The notes under the pieces are model-generated. The model was not told the DNA's origin. It searched no databases and saw only the letters and a program-made list of their open reading frames with translations. Both the position numbers and the translations under genes were made by a program. This document shows positions 15,286 to 23,490 of a stretch of 64,000 nucleotides of DNA, one piece after another. The stretch is from positions 186,001 through 250,000 of the forward strand of contig CAVYKV010000001.1 in the NCBI GenBank assembly GCA_963769255.1, written 5' to 3'. The stretch comes from JAKACA01 sp963769255 (GTDB lineage: Bacteria; Actinomycetota; Acidimicrobiia; Acidimicrobiales; Bog-793). Position 1 is the stretch's first letter. The number at the start of each line of letters is the position of its first letter.

Positions 15286-16848
15286 ATGGGCAGGAACGGT
15301 CACGACGCGTTCGCGAGCGGCACGGCACCGGAAGGTGCGGGCGCCCTCGGTGCGACGAGGGCCCGGAGCCGCCGACCGAGATTGTTCGGCGCCGCCGTGA
15401 TGATCATGCTCGGAGCTCTGGTGGCCGGCGCGACGTCGCTCGGCGCCGCCTCGGCGGCGGCACCGACGCCGCACGCCGCTGCCGCCTTGCCGAAGCCGGG
15501 GCAGTGGATCGTGCTCAGCACGGCCACCACCGTCTCCCCCGGAGGTAATCCGACCGTCTGGCTTGGCCCCGACAACCGCGCCTGGATTCTGTGGCACCGT
15601 TCGGCCGGCACGCTGCAGACTTACGAGCTCGCCATCATCGGAAAGGACGGCGGCATCTCCACGAAGCCCGCCGACATCTTCACCGGCGCCCACTGGGGAT
15701 CATTGTCGCAGCAGCCGGTGTTCGTTTCGAACGGCTCGACACCGATGCTCGTCTTCAGCGGTGGGCGCGGGTCCGTGGGCCCATACTCCCAAGGCTGTGT
15801 CGTCGGTGCCGTGCCTGCCTCGCCCAGCTGGAAGCTCGAGACCTGGTCGCTGTCGGCCAATTGCCTGAATCCGATCTCGGCGGCGGCCGTCGGTAAGAAG
15901 GGTGTGCTCTCCGCCATCTGGCCGGGCTACGGCAGCAGCCACGAGGCCCTCTACCGCGTCGGCGTCTCGCCCACGATCCCGGCTACGGGCCTGGACGGCA
16001 AGATCAACACGACCGGCGCCACGGGTCCCGCCGGCGAGGCGGCCGACGATGCGGGCAACGGCGACTTCTACGGGGGCTGGGCGCAGTTCTTCTCGTCGCC
16101 GTCAAAGGACGACGGCATCTACGTGAAGAACCTCAGCACGAACGGGCCTGTCATCAAGGCACCGGGCACGGGGACGAACTCGTCGAACACGGCCGGCTTC
16201 TCCGCCCTTTCCATGGCGAGCTCCAACACCCACCCGGGCGTGTTCATGGCCTACTGCTCGAATGCTTCCCCGTGCAAGGTGCAGTTCTGGAAGATCGGCA
16301 GCAAGACGGCACTCACGCCGCCGCAATCGGCCGACCCCTACACCGAGGCCGTCTCCGCCGGACCCGACGGTCGCATGTGGATCGCCTGGTACAACGAGAG
16401 CAACAGCAAGGTCTACGTCGTGCGCACGAACAAGGCCGACAACCGCCTCGGACCGGTGCAGGTGTACTCGACCCCGTGCTTCGAGCATGGCTTCGTCTCG
16501 CTGAGCTCCGGCAGCTGGGGCCGGCTCGACATCGCTCTCGTCTGTTACCCCAACACGGGCCCGGCCAGCGCGGTCCTCGCCACCCAGTCGATCGTCCCTC
16601 TCTCGGTCAGCCCGGGCAAGGTGACGATCAAGAACACGAGCTCGAACGCCGTCACCTTCAAGGTCACCGATGTCGGTGACGGGGTCCCGGGCGCAGTCGT
16701 GAAGGTCGACGGCCACACCGCCAAGACGAGCACGACGGGCACCGCCACGATCTCCTTCCCGAAGGGGTCCAAGACGGGCACGTTCACGGTCACCGTGACG
16801 GCTCTGAACTATGTCACCGCCCACGCCAAGATCGCGATCGTGAAGTGA
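15286..16848 (+). CDS. Secreted protein of unknown function with a C-terminal Ig-like/carboxypeptidase-regulatory-like domain
   Basis: About 520 residues. A basic N-terminus (residues 1-35) leads into a hydrophobic signal segment (AAVMIMLGALVAGATSLGAA) with an Ala-rich cleavage region. The body (about 65-430) is a repeat-like beta structure with turns such as PDNRAWILWHR, GPDGRMWIAWYN and several Cys residues; it may be a beta-propeller. The last 85 residues (VSPGKVTIKNTSSNAVTFKV onward) look like a beta-sandwich. I do not recognise a named family. The ATG at 15286 is used because the signal peptide follows it; the upstream frame to 15166 is probably not translated. Confidence 0.65.
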   Translation: MGRNGHDAFASGTAPEGAGALGATRARSRRPRLFGAAVMIMLGALVAGATSLGAASAAAPTPHAAAALPKPGQWIVLSTATTVSPGGNPTVWLGPDNRAWILWHRSAGTLQTYELAIIGKDGGISTKPADIFTGAHWGSLSQQPVFVSNGSTPMLVFSGGRGSVGPYSQGCVVGAVPASPSWKLETWSLSANCLNPISAAAVGKKGVLSAIWPGYGSSHEALYRVGVSPTIPATGLDGKINTTGATGPAGEAADDAGNGDFYGGWAQFFSSPSKDDGIYVKNLSTNGPVIKAPGTGTNSSNTAGFSALSMASSNTHPGVFMAYCSNASPCKVQFWKIGSKTALTPPQSADPYTEAVSAGPDGRMWIAWYNESNSKVYVVRTNKADNRLGPVQVYSTPCFEHGFVSLSSGSWGRLDIALVCYPNTGPASAVLATQSIVPLSVSPGKVTIKNTSSNAVTFKVTDVGDGVPGAVVKVDGHTAKTSTTGTATISFPKGSKTGTFTVTVTALNYVTAHAKIAIVK

Positions 16849-16917
16849 TCCCGTCGAAGGCTCCGGGTGGGTGAGGCCCCGCGCGGGGGATCATGAACGT
16901 TCGCCAGGAGGGTGAGT

Positions 16918-17436
16918 GTGGCTGAAGATCCCGAACGGAAAGCCGACGACGACATGCTGCGGGACTTTCTGCGCCGTCAGCGGGAATCGGTACTGGCGAT
17001 CGTGGCAGGACTGGACGAGGCGGACTGGCACCGGTCGATCGTGCCGACCGGCTGGACGCCGGCCGGGCTCGTCGAGCACCTGGGCGGCGCCGAGTGGCAC
17101 TGGTTCCAGGGCGTCGTGGCGGGCAAACAACCCGAGTTGCCAGGCGACCTCGAGGAGGATCGGGCGCCGTACGACCCCCTCACCGTGGTCTTCAGCACCG
17201 ACGAGCCCTCGTCGGAAGTCGTCGCCTTCTACCGCGACCAGTGCGCTGAGTCCGAGGCGGTGCTGGCGACGACCCCGCTCTCGGCTGCGCCACTGGGCAG
17301 GCACGGGTTTGGTGACGAGCCACCGAACGTGCGTTGGGTCGTGCTGCACATGATCGAGGAGACGGCGCGGCACGCCGGGCATTTGGACATCGCGAGGGAG
17401 CTGCTCGATGGCTCGGCCCGGCTGGGCGGTCACTGA
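16918..17436 (+). CDS. DinB/DUF664 family protein
   Basis: 172 residues forming a four-helix DinB-like bundle. Metal-binding His residues are visible in GLVEHLGGAEWHWF and in HMIEETARHAGHLDIARE, the typical spacing of DUF664. Actinobacterial members include mycothiol-dependent transferases and enzymes of unknown substrate. Two in-frame GTG codons compete as start: the one at 16912 abuts the AGGAGG at 16906-16911, while the one at 16918 has the correct 6-base spacing, so I prefer 16918. It stands alone; no pathway partner is evident. Confidence 0.85.
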   Translation: MAEDPERKADDDMLRDFLRRQRESVLAIVAGLDEADWHRSIVPTGWTPAGLVEHLGGAEWHWFQGVVAGKQPELPGDLEEDRAPYDPLTVVFSTDEPSSEVVAFYRDQCAESEAVLATTPLSAAPLGRHGFGDEPPNVRWVVLHMIEETARHAGHLDIARELLDGSARLGGH

Positions 17437-17996
17437 CGCTCTCTGATTCCCTCTGACTGCCGAGTCGGGTCGTAGCCGGCGGCAGCCCTGCCCGGAACGG
17501 CCGATGGGCGATGCTCCGTGCGGGCCGAGCTCAGCCGCCCCGGCTCGTCTCCCTCGACCAGGCGGAGCCATGCCACCTTTGGTGAGCACGAGCGCCTCGT
17601 CCTGGCCCGATCCGCGTGACCTCATCGTCTGGCAGGACGGGCGCTTGACCGCCCTGACCGATCCCGTCGCGCCCGGATCGTTTTCCGTCGGGTCGTAAAG
17701 CCACACAGCTCGGTGGCGCTACTGGACCGTGGGTCCACGGCCGCCGCCGTCCCCGGCGCTGCTTGCGGACAAACCACAAAACCGGAGGTTGATTGTCAGG
17801 TAGGCGCAATGTCAGCTTGAGGAAGCGGGAGGAAGACTCTCATCACCATGGCCCGTCCAGGCGCGAGGGAGCGATCGCCCGCAGCGTCGGAAGAGCGGGC
17901 AAACAGACCCACGAGGTTCGCCGCCGAGGTCAGTCGACGAACCGCTCGATGGGTGGAGCACGACGCTGATCGAAGCGGACAACAGAGGGGGTACTG
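17437..17996. other. 560-base intergenic region upstream of the importer operon
   Basis: No reading frame here has a convincing start, codon pattern or family match; the longest (17504-17698, plus) is short, Pro/Ser-rich and lacks a ribosome site. The right end must contain the promoter of the substrate-binding protein gene. A relatively AT-rich patch occurs around 17770-17800, but I cannot name a promoter with confidence. The only clear signal is AGAGGGGG at 17984-17991, the ribosome-binding site of the next gene. Confidence 0.5.
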
Positions 17997-19886
17997 GTGA
18001 ATCGTCAGCAGAGGAACGTGGCTCGCGCCGTGAGGTCGCGGGTGGCTTGGCTGGCGCTGGTCTTCGCTGGAGCCCTCGTGCTCTCGGCGTGTGCCAACAC
18101 CGGACTCCCCTCGAAGACCTCGGGCAGCAAGCCGGTCAACGGCGGGGTGGTCACGTTCGCCAACCAGACGGGCGATACGTTCAGCTGGCTCCTGCCGCTG
18201 CCGAACTCGAGCGGCCTCAACACCTACGACCAGGACGTCGAGCACGCCCTCTGGCGCCCCCTCTACTTCCCGGGACTCGGCGCCACGCCGGATATCGACG
18301 AGGAGTCGAGCCTCGCCGAGCCGCCCGTGTGGTCGGACAATGACTCCACGGTGTCGATCACGCTGAAGCCGAACCTCAAGTGGTCGGACGGGACTCCCGT
18401 GACGACCCGGGACATCAAGTTCTTCTTCAACCTGTACTCCGCCAACAAGGCGCAAATCTCGTATTACGTGGCGGGGCAGCTTCCGGACAACATCAAGAGC
18501 ATCGACTACGTGAGCAGCAGCACGTTCGTGCTTCACCTGACGCACTCCTACAGCGAGCAGTGGTTCGACGACAACCAGTTGACGATCGTCACCCCCTTGC
18601 CCCAGCAGGCCTGGGACAAGGAGAGTCAGACCGGGAGCGTGGGCAACTACGACCTGACCCCGTCCGGCGCCCAGAAGGTGTTCACCTACCTGACGGACCA
18701 GTCGAAGTCGCTGTCAACCTATGCCAGCAACCCGATCTGGAAGGTCGTCGACGGGCCGTGGCTGCTCACGAACTACAACGCGACGACGTCGCGGACCGTG
18801 CTCACGGCGAACCCCAAGTTCACAGGCCCCTACAAGGCTCGTCTCCACCAGGTGATCATCGAGAACTTCCCGAGCCCGACCGCCGAGATCTCAGCGCTCC
18901 GGGCAGGGACGCTCGACTACGGCTGGATACCGATCGACGACTACACCGGTCTGAGCGGCTACTTCACGAGCCATGGTTACACCGTGCAGCCGTGGGCCCC
19001 GCAAGAGGCGCAGTGGGCGCCGCTCGACTATTCGAGCCCGACATATGGGCCGTTGTTCAAGCAGCTGTACATCCGTCAGGCGCTGCAGCACCTGGTCAAC
19101 GAGCCGCTGTACATGACCGCGACGCTCCACAATCTCGGTCAGTACACATACGGCCCCGTTCCCAACCTACCCGGCTCGCCCTTTGTCAGCCCGCAGGAGA
19201 AAACGGACCCCGATCCCTACTCGACAAGCGCAGCTCGAAGCGTGCTCGAAGCGCATGGGTGGCAGGAGAAGAGCGGTGTGATGACCTGCACGCGGGCGGG
19301 CAGCGGGTCGACGGACTGCGGTTCGGGCATCGCCGCGGGCCGCACCCTCGTGGTCCCTCTCTCGTACTCCTCCGGCTACGACGAGCTGACCGCACAGGTC
19401 GAGGCGTACAAGACGGCAGCGGCATCGGTCGGCGTTGACATCACCCTTGATCCCGAGACGACGAACACGCTCTTCAGCAAGGACGGGGTTTGCCCCGCCT
19501 CGCCGCCGTGCAACTGGGGGATGGAGCTGTACTCCGTGTACTTCTGGTCCTACGGCGACCCGGTCGTCGAGCCGACTGGTGAGGGGCTCTTTGTCACGGG
19601 CAACTACTGGGGAGGCGGTTACTCTTCGCCCACCGCCAACAGCCTGATCAACGCGACCGAGACAAAGACGGGGCTGTCCTACCTCTACGACTACGAGAAC
19701 TACATCTCCAGCCAAGTCGTGGGAGTCTGGTGGCCGACGGAGGACTCACAGAATCTCGGTCGTCGCCAACAACCTCAAGGGCTGGTCACCGCAGCAGGTC
19801 TTCACGAACCCCAGGTGGGAGCAGTGGTACTTCGTACATTGACTCGGGTGAGCGCACCGTGTCGGGGCGCTGGTGCTTCGTCTTGA
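17997..19886 (+). CDS. Family 5 extracellular solute-binding lipoprotein (ABC importer), frameshifted near the C-terminus
   Basis: As it stands the frame gives 629 residues. Residues 1-32 are a lipoprotein signal with lipobox LSAC (Cys32). The body is a peptide/nickel-type (SBP_bac_5) binding protein, with TLKPNLKWSDGTPVTTRDIKFFF, DGPWLLTNYN, LRAGTLDYGW and IRQALQHLVNEPLYM. From 19752 the frame reads nonsense, while the +1 frame gives the normal family ending (ISVVANNLKGWSPQQVF to WEQWYFVH) with a stop at 19840-19842. One extra A in the AA of GAATCT (19751-19756) explains this, so the intact gene would end at 19842 with about 615 residues. The GTG start has a good AGAGGGGG site. It binds a substrate outside the cell for the permeases that follow; the substrate is unknown, but the neighbours suggest a pyridine compound or a conjugate of one. 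Confidence 0.85.
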   Translation: MNRQQRNVARAVRSRVAWLALVFAGALVLSACANTGLPSKTSGSKPVNGGVVTFANQTGDTFSWLLPLPNSSGLNTYDQDVEHALWRPLYFPGLGATPDIDEESSLAEPPVWSDNDSTVSITLKPNLKWSDGTPVTTRDIKFFFNLYSANKAQISYYVAGQLPDNIKSIDYVSSSTFVLHLTHSYSEQWFDDNQLTIVTPLPQQAWDKESQTGSVGNYDLTPSGAQKVFTYLTDQSKSLSTYASNPIWKVVDGPWLLTNYNATTSRTVLTANPKFTGPYKARLHQVIIENFPSPTAEISALRAGTLDYGWIPIDDYTGLSGYFTSHGYTVQPWAPQEAQWAPLDYSSPTYGPLFKQLYIRQALQHLVNEPLYMTATLHNLGQYTYGPVPNLPGSPFVSPQEKTDPDPYSTSAARSVLEAHGWQEKSGVMTCTRAGSGSTDCGSGIAAGRTLVVPLSYSSGYDELTAQVEAYKTAAASVGVDITLDPETTNTLFSKDGVCPASPPCNWGMELYSVYFWSYGDPVVEPTGEGLFVTGNYWGGGYSSPTANSLINATETKTGLSYLYDYENYISSQVVGVWWPTEDSQNLGRRQQPQGLVTAAGLHEPQVGAVVLRTLTRVSAPCRGAGASS

Positions 19887-19973
19887 TCCGGTGGGCGCGG
19901 GCCGTTGCACTCGGGCCGCCCCACGTTGCCGGCTGACGCCTACTGACCCCCCACACGAAGCTGCCCGAAACCT

Positions 19974-20912
19974 GTGATCGGTTACATCGTTCGCCGGCTG
20001 CTCGACAGTCTCCTCGTCGTCTTGATCGTCACGCTGTTCGTCTTCCTCCTCCTCCATGCCCTGCCGGGCGGGATCGTCCGGTCGCAGCTCGGGCTCAAGG
20101 CGACTCCCGTTGAGATTCGCGCTCTCGAGCAACAGGAGGGTCTCCTTCGTCCGCTCCCGGAGCAATATTTCCTGTGGATCGGCAATCTGATCCACGGGAA
20201 CCTCGGGTTCTCGTACAAGCTCAACCAACCAGTGGGCTCGCTGCTGCGCGAGTACGTTCCACGAACGCTGTTGCTCGTTGGCTCTTCGCTGGCGATCTCG
20301 CTGGCGATCGCCCTGCCGGTGGGGCTGTGGCAGGGAAAGCGCCGCAACCGGTTCGACGATCGGGCGCTCACCGCGATCATGATGACCTTCTATTCGATGC
20401 CGAGCTTTCTGCTCGGGGTCGTCTTGATCGTCGTGTTGAACATCTGGCTGCCGGCGTTCCCGGCGACGGCAGAGGCGTTCGGAACTGGGTACCAGGCCGA
20501 CATCGCCGGCTTGGTACTGCCCGTGATGACGCTGGCGCTGGCGGGGATCAGCTATTTCAGCCGGTACATGCGGTCTGCCGTCATCGACAACCTCCTGGAG
20601 GACTACGTCCGGACGGCATATGCGAAGGGCAACTCCGGCAGGAGGGTCCTCCTCCGTCACGTCCTGAGGAACTCGCTCCTCGGAACCGTCACACTCGTCG
20701 GGCTGGCCATTCCTTACGTGCTCTCAGGATCACTCGTCGTCGAAGCGCTCTTCGACTTTCCCGGAGTCGGGCTCCTGTTTTACAACGCCGCGCAGGATCG
20801 CGACTACCCGGTGCTGCTCGGCGTGCTCCTCGTCATCACCGTCGCGACCGTGCTCGGCAACCTGATGGCCGACGTCGCTTACGGGGTCCTCGACCCTCGC
20901 GTCAGGTACTAG
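19974..20912 (+). CDS. ABC importer permease, DppB/OppB type
   Basis: 312 residues, six membrane helices. It begins with the characteristic GYIVRRLLDSLLVVLIVTLF and HALPGG, has a PSFLLGVVLIVVL segment and the cytoplasmic coupling loop DYVRTAYAKGNSGRRVLLRH (the EAA-like motif), and ends with VLDPRVRY. It forms the membrane channel with the downstream permease. The GTG at 19974 starts exactly at the family N-terminus. No ATP-binding subunits (DppD/DppF) follow in this window, so the importer must use ATPases encoded elsewhere, or it has lost them. Confidence 0.93.
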   Translation: MIGYIVRRLLDSLLVVLIVTLFVFLLLHALPGGIVRSQLGLKATPVEIRALEQQEGLLRPLPEQYFLWIGNLIHGNLGFSYKLNQPVGSLLREYVPRTLLLVGSSLAISLAIALPVGLWQGKRRNRFDDRALTAIMMTFYSMPSFLLGVVLIVVLNIWLPAFPATAEAFGTGYQADIAGLVLPVMTLALAGISYFSRYMRSAVIDNLLEDYVRTAYAKGNSGRRVLLRHVLRNSLLGTVTLVGLAIPYVLSGSLVVEALFDFPGVGLLFYNAAQDRDYPVLLGVLLVITVATVLGNLMADVAYGVLDPRVRY

Positions 20913-20922
20913 GAGCCTTCGC

Positions 20923-21846
20923 GTGACGGTCGGTGAATTCTTCGACGCGGTTGGCACCGAGGAGCTCGACTTGGCTCGCGCAGGCAAGAGGGCGGCTGTC
21001 GTACGCCTGCTGCGGAGCACCGTCAGCGCAGCCAACCAGCACAAACTGACCGCAGCGAGTGCCATCGTGCTCATCGGGATCTGTCTGTTCTGTTTCGTCG
21101 GGCCGCTCATCTATCAGACGAATCAGACGAGCGTGAACCTGCTCCTTGCCAATCAGCCGCCCTCCCTGCACCATCTGCTCGGAACGAGTCCGGAAGGGCT
21201 CGACGAGCTCGGACGCCTCATGGTCGGAGGACAGAGCACACTCGAGGTTGGCTTCGCAGTCGGTCTTCTGGCGTCCGCCTTCGGCCTCGTCTGGGGGCTC
21301 CTAGCTGGATTCACCGGTGGCTGGGTCGACTCCGTGATGATGCGCGTCGTGGACGCCCTGTTGTCGATCCCCTTTCTGTTCTTGGTCGTGGTGCTGGCGT
21401 CCTTCATCCAGGCGACGCTGCTCCTCATCATCCTCGTACTGAGTGCTGCGAGCTGGCTGTCGATGGCTCGGCTCGTCCGAGGCGAGACGTTGTCCTTGCG
21501 GACCCGGGAGTACGTCCAGGCCGCGCGCGGTCTCGGAGCGAGCCCGAGCCGGCTGATGTTCCGGCACATCGCGCCAAACGTGCTCGGAACGGTGATGGTC
21601 AATGCGACGCTCAAGGTTGCCGACGCCGTCCTGGCCTTCGCCGCCATCAGCTATCTCGGCCTCGGGCTGCCACCGCCCGCCACCAACTGGGGGCTCCTGG
21701 TCGCCGGCGGGGTCAACAACCTCTTCGACGGGTTCTGGTGGCAGTTGTGGCCGGCCGGGGTGTTGATCGTGGTCACCGTGGGAACCGTGAACATGCTCGG
21801 TGACGCGCTGCGGGATCTCGTGGAGAAGCGGCTCCGCCAGCGGTAG
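20923..21846 (+). CDS. ABC importer permease, DppC/OppC type
   Basis: 307 residues, six membrane helices. Seen are the N-terminal OppC region, HHLLGTSPEGLDELGRLMVGG, LSIPFLFLVVVLASF, the EAA-like loop EYVQAARGLGASPSRLMFRH and a C-terminal GDALRDLVEKRLRQR. It lies 10 bases after the DppB-type gene and completes the channel. Its stop codon is only 18 bases from the left end of the IS element. Without that insertion the operon would converge on the monooxygenase operon with about 14 bases between the stops. Confidence 0.93.
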   Translation: MTVGEFFDAVGTEELDLARAGKRAAVVRLLRSTVSAANQHKLTAASAIVLIGICLFCFVGPLIYQTNQTSVNLLLANQPPSLHHLLGTSPEGLDELGRLMVGGQSTLEVGFAVGLLASAFGLVWGLLAGFTGGWVDSVMMRVVDALLSIPFLFLVVVLASFIQATLLLIILVLSAASWLSMARLVRGETLSLRTREYVQAARGLGASPSRLMFRHIAPNVLGTVMVNATLKVADAVLAFAAISYLGLGLPPPATNWGLLVAGGVNNLFDGFWWQLWPAGVLIVVTVGTVNMLGDALRDLVEKRLRQR

Positions 21847-21864
21847 GAGCTACGTCTTACTTAG

Positions 21865-21883
21865 CCTCGATCCACCGATTGAC
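21865..21883 (+). repeat. Left terminal inverted repeat of the IS1380-family element
   Basis: CCTCGATCCACCGATTGAC, exactly complementary to 23471-23489. It is preceded by the target duplication CTTAG. Confidence 0.93.
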
Positions 21884-22060
21884 TTCGGCCGATCGTCTGC
21901 ATGGCGCTGATCGTCCTGCGCGGGCGCTGACCGCCGGGCAGGGGGTCCCGGGCGCTCCTGCGGCCGCACAGCGAGCGCGTGAGGTGAAGGCTCGATGTTC
22001 GAATGTCAGCTGTCAGCGCATGGGTGCTCGTCTGCGGCTGCGCCTGTCCGCCCGTGCCGG

Positions 22061-23368
22061 TCAGCCCGGGGCGTAATCGAGGTGTCGGAGTCGCTCGAGT
22101 GCCCCGATGAACGATGTCGCCCATGGCCAGTGCGCGGGCATGCGCAGCATCGTCCGGCCGGCTCGGTTCACGAGCCTGCCCGGCGCGGCGAAGTAGCGGG
22201 TGCGGATCGTCCGGCTGACGGTCAAGGTGTCCTCGGCGACGATGCCGCCGAGGAGGGCGCACCAGCGGACGAGGTCGTGGGCGAGCACGGCGCAGCACAG
22301 CCAGGCGGAGTTGGCGAAGAAGTGCCCGGAGGGGACGTGGTCCATCCCAGCACCTTCTTTGAGGTCGCGGATGGCGAGCTCGACTTGGGCGTGGTACCTG
22401 TGGAACTGATCGAGGGTGACGGCATCTCCCTCCAAGTCGGTGAGGAAGGCGAAGTGCCGCCAGTCCGGCCAGAGCTTGAGCTGCGGGCCGGCGAGGCGGG
22501 TGCGACGCACGATGAGGCGCCGGCCCTTGTAGGTGGTCTCCGCCACTTCGGCGATGCCGTCTTGTGTGTAGTCGATCGGCACCCAGGCATCTGCTTCGAT
22601 CTCGGCGATGGTCGCTGCGACTCCCTTTGAGTTGGTGCGCACGGCCATGGTGTAGCGGACACCGAGTCGTAAAAGGGTCTTGATCGTCTCGTTGGACCAG
22701 AAGCCGGAGTCGACCCGCAGAGTGATCTCGCCGCCCGCCCCCGCTCGGCGGCAGCGGGCGATCAGCTCCTCGATGAAGCGCTTCGTCCCGCGGGCGGTGT
22801 TGGCCGATCCTTTGCGCATGCGGGCATGCAGCACCTCGCCGGTGTCGGCCCGCGTCGCCAGGAGCGGGTGGTAACCGAGGACCTTGGTGTAGCCGTAGGC
22901 GGCGCCCTGCTTCTTCTTGCCCTGCACCTCGCAGATCGTCGAGTCGACGTCGATGACGAGGCGGCCCTTTGGCCGGGCTCCGAGCGCCCAGGCACGGCGC
23001 AGCGTCTCTGCGATGACGGCATCGAGCTGACGGACGTGGCCGAAGCTGAAGGATCGCAGGAAAGTGCCGAGGGTCGAAGGCGCCATCACCCGGTGCGGGA
23101 GCACAGAAGAGCTGGAGCCGGCACGCAGCACGTCGGCATGATCGATGTGGCTGGCGCCGGCGACGATGGCGTGCACCAAGGTGAGCACCTTGCGGCCGGG
23201 AAACGCACCGCCGACGCGGCCGGTGAGCCGGAGCGTCGAATTGATGAGTGCCTCGAGCCCGAGGCGGACGACGAGGGTGGACACGAGCAACAGGCCGGCG
23301 TTCGCCACGAGCTTCGGGTCGTCGAATGCCACTTCGATCCGGTCGAGACCACGCGATACTTGTCCCAC
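22061..23368 (-). CDS. IS1380-family transposase (DDE type)
   Basis: 435 residues. The N-terminus (FDDPKLVANAGLLLVSTLVVRLGL) and the catalytic core are those of IS1380 transposases. Asp is present in LVIDVDSTICEVQGKKKQG, a second Asp in LRVDSGFWS, and the catalytic Glu region in ELAIRDLKEGAGMDHVPSG, near the C-terminus. The frame is intact and full length for the family. It acts on the 19-bp ends at 21865 and 23489. The start is the GTG at 23368. Confidence 0.95.
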   Translation of the reverse strand: MGQVSRGLDRIEVAFDDPKLVANAGLLLVSTLVVRLGLEALINSTLRLTGRVGGAFPGRKVLTLVHAIVAGASHIDHADVLRAGSSSSVLPHRVMAPSTLGTFLRSFSFGHVRQLDAVIAETLRRAWALGARPKGRLVIDVDSTICEVQGKKKQGAAYGYTKVLGYHPLLATRADTGEVLHARMRKGSANTARGTKRFIEELIARCRRAGAGGEITLRVDSGFWSNETIKTLLRLGVRYTMAVRTNSKGVAATIAEIEADAWVPIDYTQDGIAEVAETTYKGRRLIVRRTRLAGPQLKLWPDWRHFAFLTDLEGDAVTLDQFHRYHAQVELAIRDLKEGAGMDHVPSGHFFANSAWLCCAVLAHDLVRWCALLGGIVAEDTLTVSRTIRTRYFAAPGRLVNRAGRTMLRMPAHWPWATSFIGALERLRHLDYAPG

Positions 23369-23470
23369 TGAAAGTGCCTCCCGAGCTGTGGAGATCTGGC
23401 GACGTTAAGCACCGTCATTCTCCCAGCTCAGGAGGTCTTTTACGCGGATGCGCGAGCTGCTTCAGCCCTG

Positions 23471-23489
23471 GTCAATCGGTGGATCGAGG
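23471..23489 (-). repeat. Right terminal inverted repeat of the IS1380-family element
   Basis: Exact complement of 21865-21883, followed by the target duplication CTTAG (23490-23494). The TTA at 23491-23493 is the complement of the monooxygenase stop codon. Confidence 0.93.
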
Positions 23490-23490
23490 C

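Larger units (their letters stand above)
21865..23489 (-). mobile_element. Complete IS1380-family insertion sequence, 1625 bp
   Basis: Perfect 19-bp terminal inverted repeats (CCTCGATCCACCGATTGAC at 21865-21883 and its complement at 23471-23489) flank one transposase gene. A 5-bp direct repeat CTTAG (21860-21864 and 23490-23494) marks the target duplication. Length, single DDE transposase and repeats starting with CC fit IS1380. The element inserted between the convergent importer and monooxygenase operons. Because the duplicated CTTAG contains the monooxygenase stop codon (TAA on the minus strand), that gene keeps its stop. Intact ends and an intact transposase suggest a recent insertion. 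About 180 bases lie between the transposase stop and the left end, and about 100 between its start and the right end. Confidence 0.93.
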
